Shown: positions 1-10,326, counted from the first letter of the stretch. The stretch is 64,000 nt of DNA from Acanthosoma haemorrhoidale (GCA_930367205.1 OV884009.1:124070639-124134638); one strand, 5' to 3'. Translations and numbers: made by a program. Notes: a model not told the origin generated them from the sequence alone.

Positions 1-750
1 TTTCCTCTTCCATGCCTGTTGCGGCATTCTCGGCCTCCTGTACATCACTTTGGACCACCCTGCCTCGTCTGCCTCTAATTTTTCTTCTTCCTCACGGGCA
101 CTAGTGTCCATTAAATCTTGGGCGCACTCAATGAACGATCGGTCTCCCGGTAGACTATCTTTCTTGCCGGTATCCCTGGCCAACTGTACCTTCAGAATGG
201 TCGATAGGAATGCCATCCGGCCTTCCACTTCCGCTAGGTTCACCGTTTCTCTCATTTTTTCCGTTATTTTGTTAAACTTTGCCAAGAGTTCTCCGGCGTA
301 CTGCCCTTTCGTTTGATTGGACCGTCTGGTCTCCCTGAACATCTGGAAGATGTCCTCTTCTGGTGTCCATCTGCCTCCCCCGTATGCCTTCTTTAGTCGT
401 TCTTTTACCACGGTCCATGGGGCGTCTTCGTCGGCCTGTATTAGGTTTAGTACGCTCCGTTTTATTCTACACACTAGGCCCGCTTTGATTGATTTTGCGT
501 CACCAGAGTCGAGTAAACCCTCACTTGCCTTCGCCTCTACTCTTTCCATAATCCTATCCCCACCTTTGATGAAATGGTTCAATTCGCCTAACTCTCCTGA
601 GAATTTCTCTAGGTCCGATATTGTTCTCCTCAGGTCCTGTGACGTCGCCGCTCGCACCTTCATCCAAGCCAGGGAGTTTGCATGAGCTTCGGCCATCGTT
701 TCCCTAGGTAATTCGGGCACTTCGAAAGCCGCAGGCCGTAATTCTACCAT
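1..750 (-). CDS. gag: Element A: Ty3/Gypsy Gag, N-terminal 250 codons, cut by window edge
   Basis: The minus-strand frame opens at an ATG at 748-750, about 85 bases after the primer-binding site, and stays open to base 1 (250 codons). The product would be the structural Gag of a class 1 Ty3/Gypsy element, which forms the cytoplasmic particle. It aligns along its length with the Gags of F, G, H and I in this window: the region around SISDLEKF/ISDLEKFSGELGELNHF, then RWTPEEDIFQMFRE, then ILKVQLA. The zinc knuckles expected further on lie outside the window. No internal stop was seen, so this is one of the few undamaged Gag stretches here. The closest copy is G (27649 onward), which shares the start VDLRPAAFEVP/VELRPAAFEVP. 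Sure about family; whether the rest is intact cannot be seen. Confidence 0.85.
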   Translation of the reverse strand, partial: MVELRPAAFEVPELPRETMAEAHANSLAWMKVRAATSQDLRRTISDLEKFSGELGELNHFIKGGDRIMERVEAKASEGLLDSGDAKSIKAGLVCRIKRSVLNLIQADEDAPWTVVKERLKKAYGGGRWTPEEDIFQMFRETRRSNQTKGQYAGELLAKFNKITEKMRETVNLAEVEGRMAFLSTILKVQLARDTGKKDSLPGDRSFIECAQDLMDTSAREEEEKLEADEAGWSKVMYRRPRMPQQAWKRK

Positions 751-836
751 GTAACTAGGTCACTTTTTCCCAATAAAACAACAGGAAAAAAAAATTAAAA
801 TTTTTACTCACAGTTGTTTACCAGAATACTCGGAGT

Positions 837-854
837 TCCCGGGTTTCGGCACCA
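837..854 (-). other. Element A primer-binding site, tRNA-Phe type
   Basis: Read on the minus strand this is TGGTGCCGAAACCCGGGA, directly after the LTR end. It is the exact complement of the 3' end of animal tRNA-Phe (acceptor strand TTTCGGCA plus CCA). This is the best of the seven class 1 sites in the window. It marks where minus-strand DNA synthesis would start and fixes the element's orientation. Confidence 0.85.
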
Positions 855-1040
855 GTAATCGTCTCCAAGCTGTAGACGATCGAGAAAAAGGAATGAAGAA
901 GGAGGTAGATGATATAATAAGAAGGTTTGTTTTATAACTGGCTTTATTTTCCTCCTGATCCTCTATACACACGTTACGGGTTTGTTTACCCTAGGCTACA
1001 AGGTATTAGGCTTAACATTGCCGTACCGCTAGACGTAACT
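854..1040 (-). repeat. Element A 5' LTR (class 1)
   Basis: The LTR is about 187 bp. On the minus strand it starts AGTTACGTC and ends CGATTACT, overlapping the first T of the primer site. An AATAAA poly(A) signal is present in sense (forward complement near 940-955). The outer end at 1040 abuts directly on the (TA)n tract. The second LTR is outside the window, so its age cannot be estimated. Confidence 0.8.
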
Positions 1041-1062
1041 TATATATATATATATATATATA
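1041..1062. repeat. (TA)n tract between elements A and B
   Basis: Eleven TA units form the only DNA between the outer ends of A and B. It serves as flank for both elements, so one of them inserted into the TA tract already flanking the other. Confidence 0.9.
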
Positions 1063-1406
1063 TATAATGGTTCTTAGGGACGACAGAAAAACAAGGTTGT
1101 GTTGCTCTGTAAAACAAAGTTTATTTTCTTTTAATTGATAATTAGTTTATGGGTTTACAAATAAAATCTGAAGTCATACCTGTAAAACAAAGAAACGACA
1201 TTCAATGTTTATTCTCCTGTCGATTCTGTTTGTTTTATAATAACAAATAATTAAAGTCAAATATTAAGTTTAGCTTGCTTTCACTGCTTGCCTAACACTC
1301 ACGTAACCTCCCTGCTGATAACGCTAGTATCATTCTCTTCAACGCCTGCATTATCTACGTTGGTGCGGCGCGCTAATTCAAATTAAAGAAATACATTTTC
1401 TTTACA
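1063..1406 (-). repeat. Element B 3' LTR (class 2)
   Basis: This 344 bp LTR pairs with 5664-6007 at a constant offset of 4601 bases and with about five base differences. In sense it starts TGTAAAG and ends ACCATTATA. The end is set by where the two LTR copies stop matching on the inner side. It contains, at 1193-1203, the 11 bases complementary to the sequence just after the 5' LTR. The left side is (TA)n. Confidence 0.88.
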
Positions 1407-1425
1407 TCTCCTCCCGGGGGATCGC
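1407..1425 (-). other. Element B polypurine tract
   Basis: On the minus strand the sequence CCCCCGGGAGGAGA immediately precedes the 3' LTR start TGTAAAG. A purine-rich run in this place is where plus-strand DNA synthesis of an LTR element begins. Confidence 0.65.
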
Positions 1426-1486
1426 TTCTGGGGAGAAGCGAAAATATTTACAAAGGAAGATAACTTTTTTGCTGATAGGACATCCT

Positions 1487-1975
1487 TTACTCGGGATTGT
1501 CCTGAAAACTAGGGATAAGTTTTGAAACGTGGAATAGATTTGATTCGGTTTTTCTATGTCTTGTGTTGATCCTGTATATCGAGTTTGATATTTTCTCTAT
1601 TATTTTATATGGTCCAATTCTGAGTTCGTCAAGTTTCTTCCTGTTTAGTTTGTTTCCATTCTCTATGTATACCATATCGTTTTCGTTAAACTCGTGATCC
1701 TTTCGGTGCTTGTCGAATAGTTTTTTGTTGTATGTGTGTGATTTTATTGTATTGTGAAGCGCTTTTTCTTTATCCTTAATCCAATCTCTGTTTGCTATGT
1801 CTCGTTTCAATTCATTTGGAACGATTTTAAAGTCTGTACCATCAAGCAAGTAGCTGGGGGTGAAACCGGTAACGGAATGTTCTGTGTTGTTGTATTTATC
1901 TATGCACATTCGAGCTATTGTTGTCCATGCCGTTTTTTGTGTTCGTTCGTTTATTTTACATCTTGTTTTGTTCAC
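1487..1975 (-). pseudogene. pol: Element B integrase C-terminal part
   Basis: This 162-codon frame covers the end of the integrase catalytic core (YNNTEHSVTGFTPSYLL) and the GPY/F-type C-terminal domain (RIGPYKIIEKISNSIYRI), then ends at SKLIPSF about 80 bases before the LTR. It is the same protein as the end of the element C pol. It is out of frame with the upstream part (1995-3542) because of a shift near a run of about ten T at 2047-2056. No chromodomain is seen after the GPY/F motif. Confidence 0.85.
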
Positions 1976-1994
1976 TATGGTTTGGTTTAGCCGT

Positions 1995-3542
1995 TCATTT
2001 AGACCATTCGAAAATGGTAAGTTTACTGCTGTAAAAATTATAGGGATTTTTTTTTTCCTTTAAAAATTTTTTAAATTCTTTGGAGTTTATACCTGGATAT
2101 TGGTCACTAAGGATTGTACCGATTTCACTTGTTTCTTCATTCACTTCATTTACTAGTTTTGTAAAGTCCGTTGCATTTTGTGTTTTTGAAGTATGTATGA
2201 AAGCATACCTTGTGTAGTGGTCAACCAACAGGTGTAAGTATTTCTTCGTCGATCTCGAGCCTCCAAAGCCTCCTATCGTATCTATCGACATTATTTCGAA
2301 GGGCTTTGTTGCTGGACCTAAATGGGACATGAGGCCGAATTTTGTCTGTCCTCTAGATTCGTTTTTAATACATACCTCACAATTGCTGCAGATATTTTTG
2401 ATATTTTTTGTTAGGTTTTTTGCTGTATACAAGGGGCCTATTTTGTTTTGCATTTGTTTTATGCCAATGTGACACATGTCTTTGTGTACATTTTGTATGA
2501 ATTTTATACTAAATTCCTCAGATAGTAAAATTTTTTCTTTATCTTTTATTTTCTTGTAGTAGACGTTTTTTTTTTTTGTTAAACCTGTTTTATTTTGTAG
2601 TTCTTGATTTTCTGACTGGTCTTGAATGATATCTGATAATTTTATTAGATTAACAATTTTTAATTGTTCTTTTTTGTTATCTTCTGGTGCCAGTACTGGG
2701 TTCCTGCTCAAACAGTCTGCTTCTAGATTGTATTTACCTGGAGCATATTTTATATTAAAATCATATTGCGACAAATAATAAGTTAGGTCTCCTAGCTCTT
2801 CGTCTGGTCTGGCTTTTATATTCATATTTTCCAATGGTTTATGGTCTGAGTATACCGTGAATGACTTCCCAATCAACCAATATTGCCAGTATCTTATGGC
2901 TTCTTTAATAGCTAAGCGTTCCAGATATATTGCTTTTTTTTTCTTTTGTGCTTCGTTTAGTTTTTTTGAGAAGTACGCTACTGGTTTTTGTTTTCCGTTT
3001 TCTTGTATTTGTTTTAATACTGCACCTAATCCTTCTATTGATGCATCGGTGTATATTACTATTGGTAGATTTTTGTCGTAGATTTCTAGTATAGGTTGTG
3101 AGCATAGTAGTTTTTTTATTTTTTCGAACGATTCTTGACATTTTATTGACCATGAAAATTGTACATTTTTCCTGAGTAAATTGTGTAAAGGATCTAAAAT
3201 TATTGCACAGTTTGGAATATATTCGTGATAGAAATTTATCTTTCCGAGGAATTGTCGTACGTTTTTTTGAGTCTTAGGTGTTGGAAAATTTTTTACTGAT
3301 ATTAAATTATCTTTTATTGGTCTGATCGTATTATTTTCTATTATGTGGCCCAGGTACTGTGCAGACTCTGCTGCAAATTTGCATTTTGTAAATTTTAGCC
3401 TGAATCCTTCTTTTTTTATTGCGTCTAATAGTAATTCTATATGTTTCACATGTTCCTCAAATGATTTCGAAAATATTAGTAAATCGTCTATAAACTTTAC
3501 TACAAATTGAGTTAATTTATTTTTTCTTAATATATTGCTCAA
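1995..3542 (-). pseudogene. pol: Element B pol: RT palm, RNase H and integrase
   Basis: This 515-codon piece starts just before the RT catalytic motif, which reads FIDDLLIF. It continues through the RT thumb (YLGHIIE, VRQFLGKINFY), RNase H (IYTDASIEGLGAVL, YLERLAIKEA, YSDHKPLEN, LEADCLSR), the integrase zinc-binding region (HKDMCHIGIKQM, CSNCEVC) and the first catalytic aspartate (SIDTIGGFG), then DQYPGINS with the second. It then runs into a frameshift. It is continuous in frame with 3543-4367 but separated from it by nonsense codons. The family is the same as element C (about the same motif spacing), but B is more decayed and cannot encode an active polyprotein. Confidence 0.87.
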
Positions 3543-4540
3543 GATTCTTTGAAAGATTGCTGGGGCTGTTTTCAGCCCAAAAGGTAAACATGTCCACTAA
3601 TAATGACCTTCTTGTGTAACAAAACCTGTTTTGTGTCTGTCTTCAATACGCAAAGGGATAGACCAGAATGCAGAGTTTATGTCTAATGTAGTAAAAAATT
3701 TACAGTGTCTTGTTTTTATCATTAAGTCGTCTATCAATGGAAATGGTTGTGCTTGAGGTATTACTATTTTATTTATGTCCCTGAAGTCTATGCATAATCT
3801 GCTTCTTTTATTTTCACCTTTTTTAAACGCTAGTGTTACAGGTGCTGCGAAAGGGCTGTATGATTCTTCAATGAGTTTTTTATCTAATAGTTTTGTTACT
3901 TGTTCCCCTATTTCTATTCTGTCTTCTAGGCTGCATTTGTAAGGCCTCTTGCTACAATATTTATCTACCTATAGATCTATATGTGCTTCATATTTATTTA
4001 CTGTACCTACGTCATATTTATCTTTTGCGAACACTGATTTGTAAGTATCTATTGTTTTGTTTATTTCATATTTTTGATTATCTGATAAGTGATCCATATT
4101 TGCTATAAAATTCTCTTCTTTTATGTGCTCGTTAAAATTTACTAAATTTTTTTCTTCATTAGCATTTTCCTCGTTTTGTTGAAAAATCTTGAAGTTTTCA
4201 TCCTGGATTAATTTAAATTCTTTTATTGTGTCTAATCCAATTAGGAAATCGTATTTAAAATATTTGTTATCTATTATGTGGACATCCATTTTTTTTTCTA
4301 TGTTGAATATTTTTAATTTTAGAGTCGTCAAACCGTTTGTTTTTTGGACACCATTAATTGTTATCAAACTTGCATTATTACCTTTATTATTATTTTATTT
4401 TTTATTTTCTATGTTTAGGAATTTCGAGTTTATTAAAGATACATTTGATCCTGAATCGTAAATTCCCCAAAGGTTTATTTTGTTTTCTATAGTTAGTTTG
4501 ACTTTTATTAATGGCGTCATTACTCGTTTTTTTGATCTGA
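3543..4540 (-). pseudogene. pol: Element B protease and N-terminal RT
   Basis: The protease active site reads YDSGSNVSLIN (sense, near 4445-4470), DSG in place of the usual DTG. FLIGLDTIKEF follows, then the RT fingers and palm start (SYSPFAAPVTLAFKK, LCIDFRDIN, FTTLDINSAFWSI, LPFGLKTAPAIFQRIL). In-frame TAG codons occur at 3969-3971 and near 3598-3600. At the latter the related element C has a glutamine codon (HWQW), so it fits a single C-to-T change. Confidence 0.82.
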
Positions 4541-4601
4541 TTCGTTCAATTCGGATTCTATTACTGAATTGTTTACGTGTCTAATATTTTTTGTACCTTT
4601 A

Positions 4602-5616
4602 TCATTTTTTTTTGTTGAACCAGCAAGCGGTTTCTGCGTGGAATCTTTTCCCCTTATTTAATTTTTCGCAGGTTGTGCATGGTGTTTTATTTTTATCTTC
4701 CGCGTTTGTACCGGTTTTTTTATTAAAAGATTTTTTTCTCACCATGTGTTCATATTTGTTCAACTCGTTGAATAAATCTGAAGTTTCTCTTATCATTTCT
4801 CTATCAATTCTGTTTAAAATGAATTCCGGAAGTCCTGCTGCAATGAGATCGATGAGAGTTCCCTTATCTATTGTTTGTCGCATATCTATTAAAAGTTTTT
4901 CTTTTCTTATTGCATAATCTATTAAAGGTCCTTCTCTGTATTTGAAATGTAGTGCATAGGTAACTGGGTTCCAGCCTTTTGCAGCGAATGTTTCAGAAAA
5001 GTTCTTTTTCCATTCATCCCATGTCCCATGCACTGTTGATTTTGTAAACATTGAGCTGAACCAATCTTTGCAGGAGCCTTCCATGAAGAATCGGAGTACT
5101 TCAATTTTTTTGGGTGTCTTCATTTATATTAAATCGATTGCATTCTTGTTCAAAAATTTCCATCCATCGGCTTGGGTTTGGATTTTGACTTGTGAATCTG
5201 TCGATAATGAATTTCTCTGTTATGTGTTTTAAATTGTTGGCTCGTGGATTTTCAATTAATGTTTTAAGTAGTGTATTTAAAGTACTTACGTCTGCATGTC
5301 CAGCAGTTATATTTTCTGTTTTGATATTTTCTAGGTATACGTCATCAAATTGTAAATTTTCTTCTGCATCTACTTCTCTGATTTCCTTTGTCAATTTTAT
5401 CCAGATATTACGCTCGTGGTGCCTTTTTTTCAAAGAATTTTTTACCTTCTTAAAAGCGTTAGTGGCGATTAATTGTTCATGGAGGTTTGCATTTTGCAAT
5501 TCTTCTGGGATTTTGAAAATTCTATCATCCTCGGTAGTTATCGAGGTTATGCCAATTACATTACTTTTTCCGTCTGTTGTTGGGATTACTTTGAAACAGA
5601 ATTGTAGCTTTTCCAT
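4602..5616 (-). pseudogene. gag: Element B Gag, split by one frameshift
   Basis: The frame starts at the ATG at 5614-5616, about 48 bases after the 5' LTR, and runs to 5101. It continues from about 5123 to 4602 in another frame; the break is at a run of seven T (5105-5111). The first half is the N-terminal Gag region. The second has the conserved VLRFFMEGSCKDWF block that matches LRFFLAGSPLDWY in element C. Near the end is CTTCEKLNKGKRFHAETAC, a possible single zinc finger (C-X2-C-X10-H-X4-C) that does not match the usual retroviral knuckle. The frame ends at a run of nine A followed by TGA. Confidence 0.82.
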
Positions 5617-5652
5617 TTTATAATTTTCTTATAACCCTTGTAATTTAAACGG

Positions 5653-5663
5653 GAATGTCGTTT
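5653..5663 (-). other. Element B putative self-priming site
   Basis: On the minus strand the 11 bases AAACGACATTC start directly at the inner end of the 5' LTR. There is no TGG as expected for a tRNA primer. Their exact reverse complement GAATGTCGTTT lies in the sense strand of the LTR (5794-5804; also 1193-1203 in the 3' LTR). This is the arrangement of Tf1-like elements, in which the 5' end of the RNA folds back and primes its own copying. Confidence 0.65.
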
Positions 5664-6007
5664 TATAATGGTTCTTAGGGACGACAGAAAAACAAGGTTG
5701 TGTTGCTCTGTAAAACAAAGTTTATTTTCTTTTAATTGATAATTAGTTTACGGGTTTACAAATAAAATCTAAAGTCATACATGTAAAACAAAGAAACGAC
5801 ATTCAATGTTTATTCTCCTGTCGATTCTGTTTGTTTTATAATAACAAATAATTAAAGTCAAATATTAAGTTTAGCTTGCTTTCACTGCTTGCCTAACACT
5901 CACGTAACCTCCCTGCTGATAACACTAGTATCATTCTCTTCAACGCCTGCATTATCTACGTTGGTGTGGCGCGCTAATTCAAATTAAAGAAATACATTTT
6001 CTTTACA
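5664..6007 (-). repeat. Element B 5' LTR (class 2)
   Basis: Direct repeat of 1063-1406, same length, about 1.5% different by eye, which suggests a fairly recent insertion even though the coding regions are broken. Sense start TGTAAAG at 6007. The right flank TACATATATA is a short, imperfect TA tract shared with element C. Confidence 0.88.
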
Positions 6008-6017
6008 TACATATATA
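6008..6017. repeat. Short TA-rich joint between elements B and C
   Basis: Ten bases, TACATATATA, are all that separates the B 5' LTR from the first C LTR. No longer flank remains, so the two elements are stacked. Confidence 0.75.
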
Positions 6018-6392
6018 TGTAAGTTATTTATCAATAATTGTGGGATTGATAAATAATTAGCCTGGCCTGCTATTGATGCTTGTATTACAACTGAAAATAA
6101 CAATACAATATTAACAACTGTTTATAATGTCATACAAGAGTTTAACTGACTTGAGAATTTAACTGACCTGAATCAATTCAATGCCAGGATTTATGAAAGT
6201 AATAATAATTCACTACGAGTACTAAGCATTCACAGAACATAAAGGTGGAGGACATTCAGAGCAGGTTATGAATGCTCCACTCATCAATAGTATCTCCCCT
6301 GGTGTAGACTCAAGGAAGCTCCATGTAACCTGCGACTCCTAACGGCATCAGAGAGAACAATTTTGGAACGGACATATCGTTTCAAACTTACA
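6018..6392 (-). repeat. Element C LTR1 (shortened 375 bp copy)
   Basis: Forward it starts TGTAAGTTATTT and ends AAACTTACA, with six-base inverted ends (TGTAAG/CTTACA). It matches LTR2 and LTR3 but lacks about 27 bases in two small deletions near 6215-6245. It is the 3' LTR of copy C1. The left flank is TA-rich. Confidence 0.9.
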
Positions 6393-6403
6393 TCCCCCCC
6401 CTT
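6393..6403 (-). other. Element C1 polypurine tract
   Basis: Sense AAGGGGGGGGA sits between the pol stop codon (6404-6406) and the LTR start. The matching tract in C2 (10729-10741) is two G longer. Confidence 0.7.
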
Positions 6404-7696
6404 TCAGGAAGAAAATGGAAAGGAAAGGTAAGGAATTAGCTTACTTCTATGAAAAATGTTTATATCTTTCTTCTGCTTTCCAATATAAATTTCAAATATG
6501 TTATTGGATATCTTTTTTGTTATTTTATAGGGACCCATACGAATAGGGTCTAATTTTTTCCTATTCAATCTATTGCCACTCCTGACATAAACGAGGTCGT
6601 TCTCTTCATAATCGACATCTTTTGTTCGATTATCATAATAAAATTTGTTTACCTTATGTAGTTTTTGAGAGTTTTCAAAAGCTAATTTTCTATTTATTTC
6701 CAAATTATCTATGTTGTTTTTATTTAATTCTTTTGGTAAAATTGAATTTTCGGTTCCTGATAGCAAATAACTTGGAGAAAAGCCTGTGGAACTATGAACT
6801 GTATTATTATATTCGTCCACACATTGATTATCAATTGTGACCCATGATACATTTTTATTTTCATATGTTTTGCATCTAATCCTATTGATTAGAGTTTGAT
6901 TAGTACGCTCATTATGTCCATTGGAAAATGCGCAATCAACTGCAGTAAATACTAACCGTATATTTTTTTCTTTTAAATAATTTTTAAATACTTTCGAATT
7001 TATACCTGGGTATTGGTCTGTCAACAATGTACCAATTTTGCCTCTCCTTCCAATGGTGTTAACTAAACTGATAAAGTCTCTTGCAACTTGAGTTTTTGAT
7101 GTAGAAACGAATGCAAAGCGAGTAAAGTGATCAACAATTAAATGTAAATATTTTTGTGTAGAATTATTTCCAGAAAATCCACCAATTGTATCAAGCGAGA
7201 TTATTTCCAATGGACATTCGGCAGGACCTAGTTGAGAAAGAGGATCTATAAAACTTCCAAACCTAACTTTGTTTCTAATACATGTTTCGCAACTTCTACA
7301 AATCATTTTTATATGTTTGTGCGCATTCTTGAAATAAAAGGTAGGTACGATCATTAATGACATTTGTTTTACACCTATATGACCGTAATCAATATGCAAT
7401 TTATTCAAAATAGATATACCATACGATTCAGGAAGCCAAATTTTTTTCTTTTTATTAAGGGTTTTATAAATTATATCATTTTCTTTGCTGCAATATTTAT
7501 CCCAAGTTAATTGTTTTTGAACTGACAAGATGTCATTAATTGAAATGAGATTCACTATTTTTATCTTTGATTCACATTCATTATATTTCTCTGAAAGCAC
7601 TGGATTTCTCGATAGACAATCAGCCTCAGAGTTATTTATACCGGGATTATATATAATTTCAAATTCAAATTGAGATATGTAATTTAACATATGCAA
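6404..7696 (-). pseudogene. pol: Element C1 pol: RNase H end and integrase
   Basis: A 430-codon piece: RNase H C-terminus (NSEADCLSRNPVL), integrase zinc domain (HIDYGHIGVKQM, CRSCETC), catalytic core (SLDTIGGFSG; LLTDQYPGINS; GHNERTNQ with the glutamate), then the GPY/F domain (RMGPYKITKKIS) and stop at 6404, touching the polypurine tract. It differs from C2 by one residue seen (aspartate versus alanine in VTI-D/A-NQCVDEY). It is cut off from RT by frameshifts at about 7720 (run of seven T) and about 8010. Both frameshifts are also in C2. Confidence 0.88.
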
Positions 7697-7990
7697 AAGA
7701 TCAACATCACTGCAATTTTTTTATATTGAAGTTATGTAAAGGTTTGTGGTCTGTAAATATAGTGAATTTCTTGCCAATCAAATAATATTGCCAATAAAGT
7801 ATGGCTTCTTTGACTGCCAAGCATTCAATAAAGATGGCTCTTTTGGTTTTTTGAGAGATTGTTAATTTCTTAGAAAAATAGAATACAGGCTTTAAGATAT
7901 CATTGTCTTGAGGTTGTTTTAATATCGCGCCAACCCCTTCTATGCTTGCATCAGTGAAAACATAAACTGGCTTGTTGAAATCAAAAATTG
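7697..7990 (-). pseudogene. pol: Element C1 RNase H segment between two frameshifts
   Basis: In a third frame the minus strand reads the RNase H motifs FTDASIEGVGAIL, FSKKLT, IECLAVKEAILYWQYYLIG and FTDHKPLHNF. The upstream shift lies near 8010 (after NSFD), the downstream one in the T run at about 7720. The segment is too short to stand alone and belongs to pol. Confidence 0.78.
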
Positions 7991-9379
7991 CTAGTATTGG
8001 TTTGTTACATTAGTGATTTTTTTAGTATCAAAACTATTTTGACATTTTGTCGTCCATTCAAAAGGTACATTTTTCCTTAAAAGGTTATGAAGAGGATCTA
8101 AAGTTATGGAGGCCTTAGGAATATATTTAGCATAGAAATTTGTTTTTCCCAAAAATTGTCTAATTTGTTTTTTTGTTTGGGGAAGCGGAAACTTTTTTAT
8201 AGCTATCAAGTTATCATTTATTGGTTTAATCGTGTTATTTGAGATTAGATGACCTAAATATTCTATTTCTTTTTTCGCAAAGCTACATTTATTCGAGTTT
8301 AATTTCAAATTATGATTTTGTAAAACCTGCAAAGTTTGTTTTATATGTTGAATATGATCTTCGTAGGATTCAGAAAAAATTAATATATCGTCGATGTAGT
8401 TTATAGCAAAATTATCAAGATTACCGTTTCTGAGTATATTAGAAAGAATCCTTTGAAAAATGGCTGGGGCTGATTTTAAGCCAAACGGAAGGCAACACCA
8501 TTGCCAGTGACCGTGATGCGTTACAAAAGCTGTTTTGTACCTATCTTTCTTTCTCAACGAAATTGACCAAAAAGCGCTATTAATATCTAGCTTCGAGAAA
8601 TAAATACATTTCCCTACTTTGGCTACTAAATTTTCTATCCTGGGAAAAGGGTATCCTTCAGGCACCACAATATTATTTAACCCTTTATAATCAATACATA
8701 ACCGTGATTTTCTGTTTTCATCTTTCTTATAAACAAGGGTTACTGGTGCAGCATATGGACTATATGATTCCTCAATTAAGCCTGCTATAAGTAAACTCTT
8801 TATCTGAGATTCAATTTCCAGTTTATCTGGAATCGAGCATCTATATGGTTTTCGAGCTATATATCTATTTTCAGTAAGTTTGATCTTTGCTTCAAAATTT
8901 TTTACTGTTCCTACATCAAACTTTTCTTTTGCAAAAACGTTATTAAATTTGATAAGTATGTTTTCTAATACATCTTGCTTAGATTCAAGACAATCTAAAC
9001 TTTTAGTTTTGTGAAACACAGAAAGGTTTTTATTATTTTCATCATTATTTTGTGAAATTTCAAGTTTGTGATTTTGGCATAGTTTAAAAGATTTAATACA
9101 ATCCAAGCCCAACAACAAATCAGCCAAAAAACAATCATTTTCCACCAATAAAAAAGGAAAATTCCTTGTAACGTTAAATATTTTTAAGTTTAACCATACA
9201 GTGCCATTTGAATTAATAATTCCGCCCAGCGTATCAAACGTTGGCATCCCACTTGTTAAATTATTTTCCTTAATGTGTGAATAGAACCGAGAACTAATTA
9301 AGGAGACATTTGCTCCTGAATCATATAAAGCAACTGCCTCTCTATTGTCGGCTAAAACGGTTATGTTAATAAGTGTTCG
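7991..9379 (-). pseudogene. pol: Element C1 pol: protease and reverse transcriptase
   Basis: The frame is open directly after the gag stop at 9380-9382. It begins with the protease (ALYDSGANVSLIS, then LLLGLDCIKSFKL), a linker (FAKEKFDVGTV), and RT: SYSPYAAPVTLVYKK, RLCIDYKGLN, FSKLDINSAFWSI, LPFGLKSAPAIFQ, catalytic YIDDILIF, YLGHLISN, IRQFLGKTNFYAKY. The frame ends at a frameshift at the start of RNase H (stop at 7991). Residues are as expected for active RT, but the polyprotein is broken downstream. A methionine exists at 9247, but the in-frame upstream protease shows that this is not the true start. Confidence 0.87.
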
Positions 9380-10307
9380 CTAGTTTTCCGAATGAGAAAC
9401 AACTGGTTTATAGCTTATTCTGTTTTCACCTTGAGAACGGGTATTAGGTGTATTGACATATCTCTTGTTTTCGTATTTGTTTTGAAACTCTTTGTTATGA
9501 TTAATGGGTGAAGGTGTACTGACATGTCTCCTGTTTTCGTGTTTATTTTGAAAATCTTTGTTATGATTTTCTGGTTGAAACTGTCTCAATTTTGACATTA
9601 AAATTTCAATCGTTGTGATTTCATTTATCCAGTGAAAGGAATAAGCGTAATTGATATCGCCCCAAGTGGACTCACCGAAAGTCTGAGTGAAGGAATGCTC
9701 ATAATATTCCCAAGACCTGTCTGCAGATTTTAACATAGACTCGTACCAATCTAAAGGGGAACCTGCCAAAAAAAAATCGTAAAATTTCTGAAAACTGATC
9801 CTCCCTTATGTCAAGTCGTTGGCATTCTAATTTAAATAAGGAAAGCCATGATTTGGCATTCTGACCTTTGTTTTGAAATTTTTCTAGTACCATATTTTGT
9901 GTTATCAGTTTCACATTATTCACTATAGTTTGAGGAGGATTTTTAGGCAAAGGAGAAATTTGTGGTTGGTTGGAAATGTTTAAAGGAGGAGTTAATGTAA
10001 GTTCTTCTAGATAAGTTCCATTAAAAACAAAATTACCCTCTGTATCGATGTAGATCTTTTGGAGTTCAGTGTTCAAAGTAATGTTAAACTTCCTCGTTCT
10101 CCCTCTCTCATTCATAGATTGGACGACAGACTTTATTATTGATAGTTTGGCTAGTTCTGTGTGTAATTTGATCGGCATATCATCCTCATCAAAAGAAAAT
10201 ATCGAGTCTGTTGAAGGATATTGGATGGATTTGACCTTCACAACGGTCGTCTTTGGGTCCAAATCTGGCTCGGTAGCGAAGTGAAAAATTACCTTGATTC
10301 CTGCCAT
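9380..10307 (-). pseudogene. gag: Element C1 Gag with homopolymer frameshift
   Basis: Same Gag as in C2, starting at the ATG at 10305-10307, 20 bases after the LTR. It is split at 9769 by one extra A in a forward run of nine A (C2 has eight). No zinc knuckle is found. The C-terminal tail instead repeats NHNK-FQNK-EN-R twice. The stop is a TAG at 9380-9382, in frame with pol. Confidence 0.87.
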
Positions 10308-10314
10308 CCTTCTT

Positions 10315-10326
10315 ATTGAATTGATT
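10315..10326 (-). other. Element C1 putative self-priming site
   Basis: Minus-strand AATCAATTCAAT immediately after the LTR2 end. It is the exact reverse complement of sense ATTGAATTGATT inside the LTR (10480-10491). No tRNA-like TGG start is present. Confidence 0.7.

Noticed and set aside
50..685. Plus-strand open frames across element A
   Set aside because: They are antisense to the intact Gag frame and have no motif of their own.
4588..4613. Frameshift signal (run of nine A then TGA) at the end of element B Gag
   Set aside because: Reading +1 from the A run leads only about 28 codons before a stop. The protease is actually in the gag frame after several stops, so no clean programmed shift can be shown.
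5653..5670. tRNA-type primer site in element B
   Set aside because: No TGG start and no resemblance to a tRNA 3' end. The complement to the LTR explains the site better.
6008..6017. Perfect target-site duplication around element B or C
   Set aside because: The flanks are TA repeats of different length and partly mutated, so an exact duplication cannot be told from the repeat itself.
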